A stretch of DNA of 64,000 bases from Tessaracoccus rhinocerotis (lineage in GTDB: Bacteria; Actinomycetota; Actinomycetes; Propionibacteriales; Propionibacteriaceae), in the NCBI RefSeq assembly GCF_007197885.1, contig NZ_VKKG01000002.1:496001-560000 (forward strand). Reading direction: 5' to 3'. Made by a program: the position numbers and the translations under genes. The notes beneath the pieces are model-generated. The model was not told the DNA's origin. It saw nothing but the letters and a program-made list of their open reading frames with translations, and did no database searches. Shown piece by piece: positions 45,898 to 58,425 of the stretch (position 1 is the stretch's first letter; every line of letters starts with the position of its first letter).

Positions 45898-45937
45898 CGG
45901 TGGCGTGTGCCGCGAGAACTCGCGGTACACGCCACCG
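45898..45937 (+). terminator. Strong hairpin after tsf
   Basis: A 19-bp stem with one mismatch: CGGTGGCGTGTGCCGCGAG (45898-45916) / CTCGCGGTACACGCCACCG (45919-45937). It has no T run and lies just before the pyrH promoter. Confidence 0.75.
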
Positions 45938-45964
45938 TCTGCGTCCGGGGCATCCCCGGGACGA

Positions 45965-45970
45965 TAGGCT
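45965..45970 (+). promoter_or_regulatory. -10 box of pyrH
   Basis: TAGGCT lies 36 bases before ATG 46007; the leader has GAGGGG as ribosome site. Confidence 0.5.
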
Positions 45971-46006
45971 TCAACGGAAACGACCGCCACAACCCCGAGG
46001 GGACAA

Positions 46007-46720
46007 ATGACCAAGCAATACAAGCGGGTGCTGCTGAAGCTCTCGGGGGAAGTCTTCGGCGGCGGCAAGCTGGGTGTGGACCCGGAAACCCTCCGCGGCA
46101 TCTCCAAGGAGATCGCGGACGTCGTCAACAGGGGCGTGCAGGTGGCGGTCGTCGTGGGTGGCGGCAACTACTTCCGCGGTGCCGAACTCAGTCAGTCCGG
46201 CATCGCTCGTGATCGCGCCGACTACATGGGCATGCTCGGCACCGTGATGAACAGCATCGCCCTCTCGGACTTCCTCGAGAAGGAGGGCGTCAACACCCGC
46301 GTCCAGACGGCCATCACGATGGGCCAGGTCGCCGAGCCCTACATCCCGCGCCGCGCGGAGCGCCACATGGAGAAGGGTCGCCTCGTCATCTTCGGGGCGG
46401 GCTCCGGAATGCCCTACTTCTCGACCGACACCGTCGCTGCCCAGCGCGCGTTGGAGATCGGCGCCGAGGTCCTCCTGATGGGCAAGCAGGGAGTCGACGG
46501 CGTGTACAACGCGGACCCCGTGAAGGACCCGTCGGCAACCAAGTTCGAGCACCTCACCTTCGACCAGTTCCTCGCCGAGGACCTGAAGGTCGCCGATGCC
46601 ACCGCCATCGCGCTGGCCCGGGACAACGACCTCAACATCGTGTTCTTCAACCTCTCCGAGCCCGGCAACATTGCTCGCGTCGTAGACGGCGAGCAGATCG
46701 GGACGCTTGTCACCCGCTGA
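46007..46720 (+). CDS. pyrH: Uridylate kinase (UMP kinase)
   Basis: A 237-residue hexameric UMP kinase of the amino acid kinase family, making [25 protein letters not shown], the [20 protein letters not shown]-binding region and TDTVAAQRA are present. It heads pyrH-frr-cdsA-rlmN and is separated from rpsB-tsf by a hairpin and its own promoter. Confidence 0.97.
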   Translation: MTKQYKRVLLKLSGEVFGGGKLGVDPETLRGISKEIADVVNRGVQVAVVVGGGNYFRGAELSQSGIARDRADYMGMLGTVMNSIALSDFLEKEGVNTRVQTAITMGQVAEPYIPRRAERHMEKGRLVIFGAGSGMPYFSTDTVAAQRALEIGAEVLLMGKQGVDGVYNADPVKDPSATKFEHLTFDQFLAEDLKVADATAIALARDNDLNIVFFNLSEPGNIARVVDGEQIGTLVTR

Positions 46721-46747
46721 CCCCAACAGGAAGGAGGGCGGTCGGTC

Positions 46748-47305
46748 ATGATCGCCGAAACCCAGAAGGAAGCCCAGGCCAAGATGCAGCAGGCGGTGGA
46801 CTTCGCACGCGATGACCTCGCCACCATTCGCACCGGCCGGGCGCATCCCGCGATGTTCTCGTCGCTCCACGCCGACTACTACGGCGCCCCGACCCCGCTG
46901 CAGCAGTTGGCGACCTTCACCTCGTCCGACCCGCGATCGATGCTGATCACGCCCTTCGATCGCAGCGCCATCACTGCCATCGAGAAGGCGATCCGCGACG
47001 CGGAGCTGGGCGTGAACCCGAGCAACGACGGCAACTCCATCCGCATCGTGATGCCCGAGCTGACGCAGGAGCGTCGCAAGGAGTACGTCAAGATGGCCAA
47101 GGCCAAGGCCGAGGACGCGCGTGTGGTCCTGCGCAACGTGCGCCGGCACGCCATGGACCAACTGAAGAAGCTGCAGAAGGACGGTGAGATCAGCGAGGAC
47201 GACCTCGCCCGCGCCGAGAAGGCGATGGACGCATCCACCAAGAAGTTCGTCGACAGCGTCGACGAACTGCTCAAGTCCAAGGAAGCCGAGCTCAGCGAGA
47301 TCTGA
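46748..47305 (+). CDS. frr: Ribosome recycling factor
   Basis: A 185-residue RRF that with EF-G splits post-termination ribosomes. RTGRAHPAMF, the YYGAPTPLQQLATF segment and the C-terminal three-helix part (RRKEYVKMAKAKAEDARV) are standard. Its TGA overlaps the cdsA start by one base. A ribosome site GGAAGGAGGG precedes ATG 46748. Confidence 0.98.
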   Translation: MIAETQKEAQAKMQQAVDFARDDLATIRTGRAHPAMFSSLHADYYGAPTPLQQLATFTSSDPRSMLITPFDRSAITAIEKAIRDAELGVNPSNDGNSIRIVMPELTQERRKEYVKMAKAKAEDARVVLRNVRRHAMDQLKKLQKDGEISEDDLARAEKAMDASTKKFVDSVDELLKSKEAELSEI

Positions 47306-48168
47306 TGCCCACCACAGTCGCGAGCGAGCCAGCCTCGACGCCGAGGGGTGGCCGGAACCTGCCGGCCGCCATCGGTGTCGGTCTGGGGCTCATCGTGGCG
47401 TTGGTGGTGGGGTTGGTCTGGGTCCACTGGTTCTTCGTCCTGCTCACCGCGGCCGCACTGTGCCTCGGTGCGGTCGAGGTGCACATGGCGCTGGAGCGCA
47501 AGGGCATGCACGCCGCGATCGTGCCCATCGTCGTAGGCACGGCCGTGAGCATCATCGGCGGTTGGGCGGTGGCCCGGTTCGACCTGATGGCGCCGTCGAA
47601 CTTCATCGTCGCCTGCCTGGGGGCGACACTGTTGGCGAGCTTCACCGCCCGCCTGCGCGGAGGGTCGGAGGGGTTCCTGCGCGACGCCGCCGCCTCCGCC
47701 CTGATCATCGCCTACATCCCGCTGCTGGGGGTGTTCGTCTCGCTCCTGATGGGCGAGCAGGACGGTGCCTTCAGGATCCTGGTCATCGTGCTGTGCGTCA
47801 CCGCTGCCGACACCGGGGCGTACACGTTCGGTTCGATCTTCGGCAAGCACAAGCTCGCGCCACAGATCAGTCCCAGCAAGACCTGGGAGGGCGTCATCGG
47901 CGGCGTCGCCACCGCTGCGGGGATCGGGGTGGCCGCCGTGCTCCTGTTCTTGGACTCTCCCTGGTGGGTGGGGCTCGTGCTCGGGATCTGCTGCGCGCTG
48001 GCGGGTACACTGGGCGACCTCGTCGAGTCGCTGATCAAGCGCGACGCCGGGATCAAGGACATGTCCAACTTCCTTCCCGGACACGGTGGCGTCATGGACC
48101 GACTCGACTCGCTGCTGGCCGCGGTCCCCGTCGGCTGGCTCGTCCTACACCTCGCCCTGGGGGCCTGA
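47305..48168 (+). CDS. cdsA: Phosphatidate cytidylyltransferase
   Basis: A 287-residue multi-span membrane enzyme making CDP-diacylglycerol for phospholipid synthesis. The C-terminal signature [12 protein letters not shown] ... [33 protein letters not shown] is complete. The N-terminal 25 residues are soluble. Start overlaps frr (TGATG); rlmN begins one base after its stop. Confidence 0.96.
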   Translation: MPTTVASEPASTPRGGRNLPAAIGVGLGLIVALVVGLVWVHWFFVLLTAAALCLGAVEVHMALERKGMHAAIVPIVVGTAVSIIGGWAVARFDLMAPSNFIVACLGATLLASFTARLRGGSEGFLRDAAASALIIAYIPLLGVFVSLLMGEQDGAFRILVIVLCVTAADTGAYTFGSIFGKHKLAPQISPSKTWEGVIGGVATAAGIGVAAVLLFLDSPWWVGLVLGICCALAGTLGDLVESLIKRDAGIKDMSNFLPGHGGVMDRLDSLLAAVPVGWLVLHLALGA

Positions 48169-48169
48169 A

Positions 48170-49297
48170 ATGCCAACACTTCTTCCGCTCGTCTTCGAGG
48201 CACCGCGCCGCGGCAAGCCGCCGCGCCACTGGCTGGACCTCTCGCCCGAGGAGCGCCGCGACACCGCCGAGAAGCTGGGGCTGCCGAAATTCCGGGCGGA
48301 CCAGATCTCCCGCCACGTCTTCGACCACCTGTCCGACGATCCCGACGGCTGGTCAGACGTCCCGGCCGCCATCCGCGCCGACCTGGCCGAGCAGCTCTTC
48401 CCGTCCCTTCTGGAGCAGGTCACCCGGCGCACCGCGGACAAGGGCACCACCGTCAAGACGCTGTGGAAGCTGCACGACGGCTCACTGCTGGAGTCGGTCC
48501 TGATGCGCTACCCCAACCGCTCCACGCTCTGCATCTCCTCGCAGGCGGGCTGCGGCATGGCCTGCCCGTTCTGCGCCACCGGACAGGGCGGCCTGAAACG
48601 CAACCTCTCCCAGGCAGAGATCACCATCCAGGCGTTCGCCGCCAACCAGATGATCGCCGCAGGCGAGGTCCCGGGCGCCACCGGGCGACTGAACAACATC
48701 GTGTTCATGGGCATGGGTGAGCCGCTGGCCAACTACAAGCCGGTGATGGGCGCCATCCGGACACTGCTGGAGCCGTCCCCGAACGGATTCGGGATGAGCG
48801 CGCGCGGCATCACCGTCTCCACGGTCGGCCTGGTCCCGCAGATCCAGAAGCTCACAGAGGAGGGCCTGCCGCTCACCCTGGCCGTGTCGCTGCACGCCCC
48901 CGACGACGAACTGCGCGACGAGATCGTGCCGGTGAACAACCGGTGGAAGGTCGATGAGGTGGTCGATGCCGCCTGGGCCTACGCGGAACGCACCAAGCGT
49001 CGGGTCTCCATCGAGTACGCCATGATGCGCGACATCAACGACCAGGTGGCTCGGGCGAACCTGCTGGCCGACGTCCTGAAGCGGCGTGGCGACTGGGGCT
49101 GGGTGCACGTCAACCTGATCCCGCTGAACCCCACGCCGGGCTCGAAGTGGACCGCCTCCCGCAAGGAGGACGAACGTGCCTTCATCCAGACACTGGAGCG
49201 CCGCGGCGTACCGGTCACGCTGCGCGACACCCGCGGCAGCGAGATCGACGGCGCCTGCGGGCAACTGGCCGCCACCGTCGAGTCCGAGAGCGCCTGA
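48170..49297 (+). CDS. rlmN: Dual-specificity RNA methyltransferase RlmN
   Basis: A 375-residue radical SAM enzyme methylating C2 of adenosine in 23S rRNA (A2503) and some tRNAs. The cluster motif CGMACPFC, the [10 protein letters not shown] segment and RVSIEYAMM are present, with a Cys near the C-terminus (GACGQ) as the second catalytic cysteine. The ATG follows the cdsA stop by one base, so translation is coupled. Confidence 0.95.
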   Translation: MPTLLPLVFEAPRRGKPPRHWLDLSPEERRDTAEKLGLPKFRADQISRHVFDHLSDDPDGWSDVPAAIRADLAEQLFPSLLEQVTRRTADKGTTVKTLWKLHDGSLLESVLMRYPNRSTLCISSQAGCGMACPFCATGQGGLKRNLSQAEITIQAFAANQMIAAGEVPGATGRLNNIVFMGMGEPLANYKPVMGAIRTLLEPSPNGFGMSARGITVSTVGLVPQIQKLTEEGLPLTLAVSLHAPDDELRDEIVPVNNRWKVDEVVDAAWAYAERTKRRVSIEYAMMRDINDQVARANLLADVLKRRGDWGWVHVNLIPLNPTPGSKWTASRKEDERAFIQTLERRGVPVTLRDTRGSEIDGACGQLAATVESESA

Positions 49298-49298
49298 G

Positions 49299-49601
49299 TC
49301 ACTCCGAGGGCTGCTCGAACCCGCTCGGGGACTCCGAGGGGCTGGGAGCCGACCGGTTGCGTCGGCGCCGCTGGTACCTGCCGATCCTGGCCGCGCCCTC
49401 CGGCTGCTGGAACCCGGGGCCGCGCCGCTTGTCGACGTCGCCGCCGCGGAACCGTGCCCGCAGCCGCTCCAGCAGCGTGGGTTGGCGGACGCCTGCGGCA
49501 GGCGGTGTGGCGCCGGGGCGAGTCGGTGACTCGTAGTCCCCGATGAACACGCGCTGCTTGGCGGCGCGCTCGAACTGTGGTCCACGGGGCCTCTGCTGCA
49601 T
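49299..49601 (-). CDS. Small basic protein of unknown function
   Basis: A 100-residue protein, Arg- and Pro-rich, with the segment QPTLLERLRARFRGGDVDKRRG in the middle and a disordered Ser/Pro C-terminus. I do not recognise a family and there is no signal or span. ATG 49601 is chosen because minus-strand TACGCT lies six bases upstream. It ends one base from the rlmN stop on the other strand. Confidence 0.6.
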   Translation of the reverse strand: MQQRPRGPQFERAAKQRVFIGDYESPTRPGATPPAAGVRQPTLLERLRARFRGGDVDKRRGPGFQQPEGAARIGRYQRRRRNRSAPSPSESPSGFEQPSE

Positions 49602-49607
49602 GCACCA

Positions 49608-49613
49608 AGCGTA
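49608..49613 (-). promoter_or_regulatory. -10 box, leaderless promoter of the small basic protein gene
   Basis: Minus-strand TACGCT ends six bases before ATG 49601. Confidence 0.5.
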
Positions 49614-49659
49614 CGGGGGCCGCGCCCACATCATGGAAACTGGTCCTCGGATGGGGTGA

Positions 49660-51057
<1,398 letters not shown>

Positions 51058-51081
51058 GCCGAACCGCTGCACCCAGACTCC

Positions 51082-51117
51082 ACACGACCCCGCACCCTCG
51101 CAGGTGCGGGGTCGTGT
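51082..51117 (+). terminator. Terminator after gdhA
   Basis: Perfect 15-bp stem ACACGACCCCGCACC (51082-51096) / GGTGCGGGGTCGTGT (51103-51117) followed by TGT. Confidence 0.85.
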
Positions 51118-51129
51118 TGTCCCGCGTGA

Positions 51130-51135
51130 GAGACT
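51130..51135 (+). promoter_or_regulatory. -10 box, leaderless promoter of dxr
   Basis: GAGACT ends six bases before GTG 51142; no ribosome site is present. The first base departs from TAnnnT. Confidence 0.5.
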
Positions 51136-51141
51136 GGAGCG

Positions 51142-52344
51142 GTGCGAAGAATCGTCCTACTAGGCAGTACCGGCTCCATCGGGACCCAGGCCCTCGACGT
51201 CATCTCGTCCCGACGCGACGAGTTCGAGGTGGTGGCACTGGCCGCCTCCGGCGGGAACATCGCCGAGCTCGCGCGCCAGGTGATCCAGTTCGCCCCGGCC
51301 ACGGTGGCCCTCGCCAAGGCCACGGCCGGACGTGAGCTGCAGCAGGCCCTCTACGCCGAGGCCGCCCAGCGGGGCTGGGCCACGGGCGACTACAAGCTCC
51401 CGAGGATCCTGCTCGGTCCAGACGCCGCCACCCAGCTGGCCGCGAGCGACTGCGACCTCGTCCTCAACGCCATCACCGGCGCCGCCGGGCTGCGGCCGAC
51501 GCTGGCCTGCCTCGGGGCCGGGACCGCACTCGCACTGGCCAACAAGGAGTCGCTGGTCATCGGTGGCCGGCTCGTCACGGGGGCGGCCGCCCCGGGACAG
51601 ATCATCGCCGTGGACTCCGAGCACTCCGCCTTCGCGCAGGCCCTCCGCAGCGGCCGCGCCGACGAGGTCAGCCGCCTCGTCCTGACCGCCTCCGGAGGCC
51701 CGTTCCGCGGCCGCACCCGCGCCGAGCTCATGGACGTGCGCCCCGAGGACGCCATGGCTCACCCCACCTGGAACATGGGGCGCGTCATCACCATCAACTC
51801 CGCCACGCTGGTCAACAAGGGCCTGGAGCTACTGGAGGCCGCGCTGCTCTACGACGTCGCCCTGAACGACGTCGTCGTGACCGTGCACCCGCAGTCCGTG
51901 GTCCACTCCATGGTGGAGTTCTGTGACGGCTCCACCATCGCCCAGGCCTCGCCACCCGACATGCGCCTGCCGATCGGGCTCGCCCTGACGTGGCCGAGGC
52001 GGCTTCCCGGTGCCGCCGCCCCCTGCGACTGGAGCACCGCCGCCACCTGGACCTTCGAACCCCTCGACGAGAAGACCTTCCCAGCCGTCGAACTGGCGCG
52101 CCGCGCGGGCAGGGCCTCCGGAACCGCCCCCGCCGTCTACAACGCCGCCAACGAGGCCTGCGTCGACGCGTTCTGCGAGGGGCGCCTCCGTTTCCCGGAG
52201 ATCGTCGACGTCATCACCGAGTGCCTCGATGAGCACCTGGCAGCCGGCCACGTCGACGACGCCGACCTCAGCGTGGAGGCAGTCCTGGCCGCCGACCGCT
52301 GGGGCCGCACCCGGGCCGCCGAGATAGTCGCGGGGCGCGCATGA
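51142..52344 (+). CDS. dxr: 1-deoxy-D-xylulose-5-phosphate reductoisomerase
   Basis: A 400-residue MEP-pathway enzyme forming 2-C-methylerythritol-4-phosphate. [16 protein letters not shown] is the NADPH loop, [11 protein letters not shown] and [12 protein letters not shown] are substrate and metal regions. ispG, another MEP-pathway gene, lies two genes further on. Stop overlaps the rseP start (ATGA). Confidence 0.97.
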   Translation: MRRIVLLGSTGSIGTQALDVISSRRDEFEVVALAASGGNIAELARQVIQFAPATVALAKATAGRELQQALYAEAAQRGWATGDYKLPRILLGPDAATQLAASDCDLVLNAITGAAGLRPTLACLGAGTALALANKESLVIGGRLVTGAAAPGQIIAVDSEHSAFAQALRSGRADEVSRLVLTASGGPFRGRTRAELMDVRPEDAMAHPTWNMGRVITINSATLVNKGLELLEAALLYDVALNDVVVTVHPQSVVHSMVEFCDGSTIAQASPPDMRLPIGLALTWPRRLPGAAAPCDWSTAATWTFEPLDEKTFPAVELARRAGRASGTAPAVYNAANEACVDAFCEGRLRFPEIVDVITECLDEHLAAGHVDDADLSVEAVLAADRWGRTRAAEIVAGRA

Positions 52345-53627
52345 CCACCCTCATGATCATCGGGCTGGCCGTCCTGTTCTTCGCGCTGATCATGGCCTCC
52401 ATCGCGCTGCACGAGGTGGGACACATGGTCCCCGCGAAGCTGTTCGGCGTGAAGGTCACCCAGTACTTCGTCGGCTTCGGCAAGACGCTGTGGTCCCGCA
52501 GGAGAGGGGAGACCGAGTACGGCGTCAAGGCGATCCCGCTTGGCGGGTTCGTGCGGCTGGTCGGGATGTACCCTCCCGAACGCCCCTCCGACGGCCCCAA
52601 GGGCTGGCTCACCCGGATCGCCGACGAGGCGCGCAGCTTCGAGTACGAGGAGATCACCCCCGCCGACGACGGGCGGCTGCTCTACCAGAAGCCGGTGTGG
52701 CAGCGGGTCGTGGTCATGTTCGGCGGCCCCGCGATGAACATCCTGCTCGCCTTCGGGATCTTCCTCGGCATCAACACCCTCCACGGCACCTACCAGCCGA
52801 CCCTCGAAGTGGCCCACGTCAGCGACTGCGTGATCCCGCAGGGCAGGGAACCCGCCGAGTGCCTGGACACCGACCCGCCCACGCCCGCCGCGGAGGCTGG
52901 CATCGAGGTGGGCGACGTGCTCGTCTCCTTCAACGGCCACGCGCTCACGGACTGGACCCAGATGGGCGACCTGATCCGCGCGAACCGCGACGGCGGCGCC
53001 ACCATCGTCGTCGAGCGCGACGGCCGCGAGCTCACGCTGCCCACGGTCAACACCGTCCTGCACCACGTCCCGGACCGCCTCGACCCGACCACGTACGTCG
53101 AGGCGGGCTTCCTCGGTGTCTCGCCCAGCAACGAACTCACCAAGGCGGGCCCGCTCGCCACCCTCGAGCAGATGTGGGAGATGACACGGATGTCCGTGGT
53201 GGCACTCGTCGACTTCCCGGTCCGGGTGTGGAACGTCGGGGCCGACCTCGTCACGGGGCAGCCGCGCGACGCCAACAGCCCCATCTCCATCGTCGGCGCC
53301 AGCCGGGTGGCCGGGGAGATCGGCGCCGCCGACCAGATCCCCGCAGCGGACCGGGTGGCCAGCTGGATGTCCCTGCTGGGCAGCGTGAACCTGTTCGTCG
53401 CGCTGCTCAACCTGGTGCCGCTGCCACCCCTCGACGGCGGCCACATCGCGGCGGCACTCTACGACGGCCTCCGCCGGGCCTGGGCGCGGGTCCGGAACCG
53501 GCCCCGCCCGGCTCCGGCGGACACCGCCAAGCTGCTGCCGGTGGTCTACGTCGTCGGCGGATTCCTGCTCCTCGGCGGCGCGGTACTGATCCTCGCCGAC
53601 ATCATCAGCCCCATCCAGCTGTTCTGA
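52341..53627 (+). CDS. Site-2 protease (RseP/Rip1 type, M50)
   Basis: A 428-residue intramembrane zinc protease. His24-Glu25-x2-His28 (LHEVGH) in the first span, [10 protein letters not shown], a PDZ domain (about 165-260) and the second metal motif [12 protein letters not shown] are intact. In mycobacteria the homologue Rip1 lies in the same dxr-rip1-ispG order and cuts anti-sigma factors. Translation is coupled to dxr by ATGA. Confidence 0.95.
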   Translation: MTTLMIIGLAVLFFALIMASIALHEVGHMVPAKLFGVKVTQYFVGFGKTLWSRRRGETEYGVKAIPLGGFVRLVGMYPPERPSDGPKGWLTRIADEARSFEYEEITPADDGRLLYQKPVWQRVVVMFGGPAMNILLAFGIFLGINTLHGTYQPTLEVAHVSDCVIPQGREPAECLDTDPPTPAAEAGIEVGDVLVSFNGHALTDWTQMGDLIRANRDGGATIVVERDGRELTLPTVNTVLHHVPDRLDPTTYVEAGFLGVSPSNELTKAGPLATLEQMWEMTRMSVVALVDFPVRVWNVGADLVTGQPRDANSPISIVGASRVAGEIGAADQIPAADRVASWMSLLGSVNLFVALLNLVPLPPLDGGHIAAALYDGLRRAWARVRNRPRPAPADTAKLLPVVYVVGGFLLLGGAVLILADIISPIQLF

Positions 53628-53651
53628 TTCACCGGCCGCGGATCAGGTGGG

Positions 53652-53657
53652 TATTCT
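53652..53657 (+). promoter_or_regulatory. -10 box, leaderless promoter of ispG
   Basis: TATTCT ends seven bases before ATG 53665. Confidence 0.6.
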
Positions 53658-53664
53658 GGGGACC

Positions 53665-54807
53665 ATGTCCGTGAGTCTTGGAATGCCCGCTGCCCCCGCA
53701 CCAACGCTTGCGCCCCGTCGCACGACTCGCAAGATCAGGGTCGGGTCCACCTTCGTCGGCGGTGATGCACCCATCTCGGTGCAGTCCATGACCACCACCA
53801 AGACCACCGACATCAACGGCACGCTGCAGCAGATCGCCGAACTGACCGCCACCGGATGCGACATCGTGCGTGTGGCCGTCCCCAGCCAGGACGACGCGGA
53901 CGTGCTGCACATCATCGCGAAGAAGTCCCAGATCCCCGTGATCGCCGACATCCACTTCCAGCCGCGCTACGTGTTCGCCGCCATCGACGCCGGGTGCGCC
54001 GCCGTACGCGTCAACCCGGGCAACATCAAGCAGTTCGACGACAAGGTGGCCGAGATCGCGAAGGCCGCCAGTGACGCCGGGGTCTCCCTGCGCATCGGCG
54101 TCAACGCCGGCTCCCTGGACAAGCGCCTGCTCGCCAAGTACGGCTCGCCGACCCCGGAGGCGCTCGTCGAGTCCGCGCTCTGGGAGGCGTCGCTGTTCGA
54201 GGACGTCGGCTTCCACGACTTCAAGATCTCCGTCAAGCACAACGACCCGGTGGTCATGGTGCGGGCCTACGAGATGCTGAGCCAGCAGTGCGACTACCCC
54301 CTCCACCTCGGGGTCACCGAGGCGGGCCCGGCCTTCCAGGGCACCATCAAGTCCTCCGTCGCGTTCGGCGCGCTGCTCAGCCAGGGCATCGGCGACACCA
54401 TCCGCGTCTCCCTGTCGGCCCCGCCGGCCGAGGAGGTCAAGGTGGGACTCAAGATCCTGGAGTCGCTCAACCTGCGCCCCCGGAAGCTGGACATCGTCTC
54501 CTGCCCGTCGTGCGGGCGCGCCCAGGTGGACGTCTACTCGCTCGCCGAGAAGGTCACCAAGGGTCTGGAGGGAATGCAGGCGCCGCTGCGCGTGGCCGTC
54601 ATGGGCTGCGTCGTGAACGGCCCCGGCGAGGCCCGCGAGGCAGACCTCGGCGTGGCCTCCGGCAACGGCAAGGGCCAGATCTTCGTCAAGGGCGAAGTGG
54701 TCAAGACCGTTCCCGAGTCCGAGATCGTCGAGACCCTCCTCGTCGAGGCCCGGCGCATCGCCGCAGAGATGGGTGAGGTCGGTGCGCCTGAGGTCTCGGT
54801 CTCCTGA
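53665..54807 (+). CDS. ispG: 4-hydroxy-3-methylbut-2-en-1-yl diphosphate synthase
   Basis: A 380-residue [4Fe-4S] enzyme of the MEP pathway. The C-terminal cluster cysteines are in CPSCGR and [11 protein letters not shown]; the N-terminal TIM barrel has [14 protein letters not shown] 53665 is preferred over the in-frame GTG 53647 because of the leaderless -10. It is the kind of enzyme served by the suf operon at 13-20 kb. Confidence 0.97.
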   Translation: MSVSLGMPAAPAPTLAPRRTTRKIRVGSTFVGGDAPISVQSMTTTKTTDINGTLQQIAELTATGCDIVRVAVPSQDDADVLHIIAKKSQIPVIADIHFQPRYVFAAIDAGCAAVRVNPGNIKQFDDKVAEIAKAASDAGVSLRIGVNAGSLDKRLLAKYGSPTPEALVESALWEASLFEDVGFHDFKISVKHNDPVVMVRAYEMLSQQCDYPLHLGVTEAGPAFQGTIKSSVAFGALLSQGIGDTIRVSLSAPPAEEVKVGLKILESLNLRPRKLDIVSCPSCGRAQVDVYSLAEKVTKGLEGMQAPLRVAVMGCVVNGPGEAREADLGVASGNGKGQIFVKGEVVKTVPESEIVETLLVEARRIAAEMGEVGAPEVSVS

Positions 54808-54808
54808 G

Positions 54809-55642
54809 ATGTCCGTTGGCCTGAGGCCGCTCGGGCCCGATGACCTCCACGAGGTGGAGGCCCTGCTGGCGCAGCGCCCGGTGGAGAACCTGTTCCTCGC
54901 CGCGAAGATCGCCCAGTACGGCATCGACCGCCGCCGCGTCGGCAAGATCCACGGATTCGAGCGCGACGGCAGGCTGACCGCGGTCTGCCTCGACGGCGGC
55001 ACGATCTTCCCCGCCGGTTTCGACCCCGACGCCGTGCCCGCGTTCGTGCGCGCCCTCGGCCCGTCGCGTACGGCTGCCTCCATCCTCGGCCCCAGCATGA
55101 CCGCGCTGGGCCTCTATGTCGGCCTCATCGAGCGCTGGCCCGGTGCGTGGGGAAAGGTGTCCAACGTGCGGCAGCGGCAGCCGCTGATGGTCCTGGACAG
55201 CCCTCCCGCCAACGACGGCGACGAGCGGGTCCGGCTGCTCAGCACCCGGGAGTACGAGTCCTACCTGGCGGCGTCGGTGCACATGTACACCGAGGAGATC
55301 GGCAGCTCGCCGTTCAAGTACGGCGGCGGGTACGAGCGCTACGTCAAGGAGCGCCTGCATCAGGGCGACGCCTACGGCATCGTCGAGGGCGGCGAGGTGG
55401 TCTTCAAGGCGGACCTCGGACCGAAGCTCGGCAACCAGGCACAGCTGCAGGGCGTGTGGGTGCACCCGCACCGACGCGGTGAGGGCCTCTCGGTCCCGGC
55501 CCTGGCCTCGATGCTGCGGCTGGTGATGGAGCGCTACGGCCTGGTCTCCCTGTACGTGAACGACTTCAACACCCCCGCAATCCGCGCCTACGAGAGGCTC
55601 GGTTTCCGGACCGTCGGGGCGCTTGCCACCGTGCACTACTGA
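54809..55642 (+). CDS. GNAT-family acetyltransferase with DUF4081 domain
   Basis: A 277-residue protein: N-terminal DUF4081 part (about 5-125, LRPLGPDDLHEVEALLAQRPVEN) and C-terminal GNAT fold (LQGVWVHPHRRGEGLSVPAL as acetyl-CoA loop, SLYVNDFNTPAIRAYERLGF at the end). The ispG-GNAT-proS order is conserved in Actinobacteria. The substrate is unknown. ATG follows the ispG stop by one base, implying coupling. Confidence 0.9.
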   Translation: MSVGLRPLGPDDLHEVEALLAQRPVENLFLAAKIAQYGIDRRRVGKIHGFERDGRLTAVCLDGGTIFPAGFDPDAVPAFVRALGPSRTAASILGPSMTALGLYVGLIERWPGAWGKVSNVRQRQPLMVLDSPPANDGDERVRLLSTREYESYLAASVHMYTEEIGSSPFKYGGGYERYVKERLHQGDAYGIVEGGEVVFKADLGPKLGNQAQLQGVWVHPHRRGEGLSVPALASMLRLVMERYGLVSLYVNDFNTPAIRAYERLGFRTVGALATVHY

Positions 55643-55668
55643 GTGGCGGAGCACCCCCGCGGCTGAAG

Positions 55669-55674
55669 TAGAGT
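55669..55674 (+). promoter_or_regulatory. -10 box, leaderless promoter of proS
   Basis: TAGAGT ends seven bases before GTG 55682. Confidence 0.65.
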
Positions 55675-55681
55675 TGCCCCC

Positions 55682-57463
55682 GTGATCGCCAGACTCTCCT
55701 CCCTCTTCGTCCGCACCCTCCGAGACGACCCGGCCGACGCCGAGGTGCCCAGCCACCGCTGGCTCGTCCGCGCGGGCTACATCCGCCGCGTCGCCCCGGG
55801 CATCTACTCGTGGCTGCCGCTCGGGCTGAAGGTGCTGCAGAAGGTGGAGGCGATCGTCCGCGAGGAGATGGACGCCATCGGCGCCCAGGAGGTGCACCTG
55901 CCCGCGTTGCTGCCCCGCGAACCCTACGAGGCCACCAACCGCTGGACCGACTACGGCGACAACCTGTTCCGACTCGTGGACCGCAAGGGCACCGACATGC
56001 TGCTCGGGCCCACGCACGAGGAGATGTTCACCCTCCTGGTCAAGGACCTGTACAACTCCTACAAGGACCTGCCGCTGTCGCTCTACCAGATCCAGACCAA
56101 GTACCGTGACGAGGCCCGTCCCCGCGCCGGACTGCTCCGCGGCCGCGAGTTCGTGATGAAGGACTCCTACTCCTTCGACGTCGACGACGCCGGCCTGGAC
56201 GCCAGCTACCAGGCGCACCGGGGCGCCTACGTGCGCATCTTCGAGCGACTGGGCCTCGACTACGTGATCGTCTCGGCGATGGCCGGAGCCATGGGCGGGT
56301 CCCGCTCCGAGGAGTTCCTGGCCGTGGCCGCCAACGGTGAGGACACGTTCGTGCGCTCCGCCGGGGGCTACGCCGCCAACGTGGAGGCCGTGCGCACCGC
56401 CGCACCGGAGCCCCTGCCGGTGGCGGACGCGCCCGCCATGGCCACCGTCGCCACGCCCGGCGTCGGCAGCATCGCGGGGGTGGTTGACCTGCTGAACTCC
56501 GAGCACGCCCGGCCCGAGGGCTGGGGCGGCGCCGACACCCTGAAGAACGTGCTCTTCATGGTCACCGAGCCCAGCGGCGAGAGCTACCCGCTCGCGCTCG
56601 GCCTGCCCGGGGACCGCGAGGTGGACGCAAAGCGACTCGAGGCGGCCCTCGAGCCCTCCGTCGCCCAACCGTTCAGCGCGGAGGACTTCGAGAAGTACCC
56701 GGACCTGAAGGTGGGCTTCATCTCCCCGGTGAGCCTCGACGGCACCCGCGTGCTGGGTGAGGAGTCGGCAACCGGCATCCGCTACCTGACCGACCCCCGC
56801 GTGGTGGAGGGAACCCACTGGGTGACCGGCGCCAACGTGGTCGACGAACACCTCAGCGGCGTCACGGTCGGGCGCGACTTCACCGCCGACGGCGTCCTCG
56901 ACGTCGCGGAGGTCCGTGAGGGCGACCCGGCACCCGACGGCTCGGGCCCGATGACACTGGCCCGCGGGATCGAGATGGGGCACATCTTCCAGCTCGGCCG
57001 GCGCTACGCCGAGGCCATGGGACTCAAGGTGCTCGACCAGAACGGGAAGCTGGTCACGGTGACGATGGGGTCCTACGGCGTGGGCGTCTCGCGCGCGGTC
57101 GCCGCCGTGGCGGAGGCGACCGCCGACGACAAGGGCCTCAGCTGGCCCGTCACACTGGCGCCCTACCAGGTCCAGGTGCTCGCCACCGGCAAGGACCCGA
57201 GCATCTTCGAGGAGGCCGAGCGCATCGCCTCCGAGTTGTCCGCCAAGGGTCTGGACGTCCTCGTCGACGACCGCAAGGCCAGCCCGGGCGTCAAGTTCGC
57301 CGACGCGGAGATCATGGGCATGCCCGTGACGGTCGTCGTGGGCCGGGGTCTGGCCGACGGTGTGGTCGAAATCCGCAACCGCGCCACCGGTGAACGCAAC
57401 GAGGTGGCACTCGCCCAGGCCGTCCGGGCCGTCGAGGAACTGGTCGGCGCCAAGCGCTCCTGA
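55682..57463 (+). CDS. proS: Prolyl-tRNA synthetase (bacterial type)
   Basis: A 593-residue class II synthetase charging tRNA-Pro. Motif 2 region ([22 protein letters not shown]), the inserted editing (INS) domain (about 225-390) and motif 3 ([11 protein letters not shown]) are present, followed by the anticodon-binding domain (about 490-593). The presence of INS marks the bacterial rather than the archaeal type. GTG 55682 fits the leaderless promoter. It faces the DUF4439 gene 25 bases away. Confidence 0.97.
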   Translation: MIARLSSLFVRTLRDDPADAEVPSHRWLVRAGYIRRVAPGIYSWLPLGLKVLQKVEAIVREEMDAIGAQEVHLPALLPREPYEATNRWTDYGDNLFRLVDRKGTDMLLGPTHEEMFTLLVKDLYNSYKDLPLSLYQIQTKYRDEARPRAGLLRGREFVMKDSYSFDVDDAGLDASYQAHRGAYVRIFERLGLDYVIVSAMAGAMGGSRSEEFLAVAANGEDTFVRSAGGYAANVEAVRTAAPEPLPVADAPAMATVATPGVGSIAGVVDLLNSEHARPEGWGGADTLKNVLFMVTEPSGESYPLALGLPGDREVDAKRLEAALEPSVAQPFSAEDFEKYPDLKVGFISPVSLDGTRVLGEESATGIRYLTDPRVVEGTHWVTGANVVDEHLSGVTVGRDFTADGVLDVAEVREGDPAPDGSGPMTLARGIEMGHIFQLGRRYAEAMGLKVLDQNGKLVTVTMGSYGVGVSRAVAAVAEATADDKGLSWPVTLAPYQVQVLATGKDPSIFEEAERIASELSAKGLDVLVDDRKASPGVKFADAEIMGMPVTVVVGRGLADGVVEIRNRATGERNEVALAQAVRAVEELVGAKRS

Positions 57464-57488
57464 GGACCGGCGCGGCGGGGTGCGGTCC

Positions 57489-58418
57489 TCAGACCTGCGC
57501 CCAGCCGGGCCAGTGGGGCAGGCGGCCGCCCCACGCCTGCACCTGCGGCACCTGCTGCAACATCTCCTGCAGCCAGTCGGTCCCCTCGGTGCCGGTGGCG
57601 ACCAGCCGCGCGAGCGCGTCCAGCAGCCCCTGCTCCAGGACCGCCAGCGCGTCCGTGATCTCCTCGGGCGTGGTCATCGGGTTGGGCATCTCGTAGGCCA
57701 CCTCCTGCTCGGGGGAGTCGCCATCGACCGCTGCCCGCAGGTGGTTGCGCTGTTCGCGCGCCTCGGCGAGCCGTCGCCGGGCGGCGTCGTGGACGTCGCC
57801 CTCGGGGAGGCGGCCGAGCCCCACCTCGAGGCCGTGCAGGAGGGCCCAGACGTGACTCAGTGCCACCAGCAGTGAGCCGTCCAAGGACGTCTCGGGGAAC
57901 CTGATGGGCGTGCCCTCGCCCGGCACCGGTGCCAGTGCCCTGTTGCGCAGCCCGGCTGCGGCCGCCGCCAGCGAGGCGTGGAGCAGCCGTTCGGGTTGGC
58001 TCTGCGCGTCGGTGACCAGCTCGCCGAACAGGTCCGCACCCTCCGCCAGCAGCGCCGCCAGCGCGTCTTCGAACGGAGCGGTTGTGGGCGCCGGCGCCGG
58101 GGACGGGGTGAACACCGGTTCGGCGTCCGGCACCAACGGATCCGCTGCGTCCAGGCGGACCAGGTGTGCGTCGGCCTGTGCCGTGACGGCCGCGGCCCAG
58201 TCCGCGTCCTGCGCCGGTGCCGTGCCAACCAGCGCCCGCAACCTCGTGGTCCAGTCGGCCGCGCGCGCTGCTCCGGGGGACTGCACGGGACCGGTGGGGG
58301 TGGGGGAGAAGGGTGCAGAGGGCCCACCTGTGACGATCGGGCTGGGGGAGCAGGCGGCGAGGACAGCCGCCGGAAGTCCCGCGGCCAGGGCGAGCAGGCC
58401 ACGACGGGTGGAACGCAT
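57489..58418 (-). CDS. Lipoprotein with ferritin-like DUF4439 domain
   Basis: A 309-residue exported protein. The N-terminus has twin arginines (STRRGLLALAAG) and a lipobox ending LAAC at Cys23, so Tat-dependent lipoprotein export is likely. A Pro/Ser-rich linker is followed by a helical C-terminal domain (about 175-300) with EQRNHLRAAV of the ferritin-like DUF4439 family. Function unknown. ATG 58418 has TAGGGT seven bases upstream on the minus strand. Its position next to proS and rimP is conserved. Confidence 0.85.
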   Translation of the reverse strand: MRSTRRGLLALAAGLPAAVLAACSPSPIVTGGPSAPFSPTPTGPVQSPGAARAADWTTRLRALVGTAPAQDADWAAAVTAQADAHLVRLDAADPLVPDAEPVFTPSPAPAPTTAPFEDALAALLAEGADLFGELVTDAQSQPERLLHASLAAAAAGLRNRALAPVPGEGTPIRFPETSLDGSLLVALSHVWALLHGLEVGLGRLPEGDVHDAARRRLAEAREQRNHLRAAVDGDSPEQEVAYEMPNPMTTPEEITDALAVLEQGLLDALARLVATGTEGTDWLQEMLQQVPQVQAWGGRLPHWPGWAQV

Positions 58419-58425
58419 GACGACG

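Noticed and set aside
45898-45937. GGCGTGT/ACACGCC inverted repeat as a relative of the 78-bp element
   Set aside because: Only the short core is shared, and a single long stem right after tsf fits a terminator.
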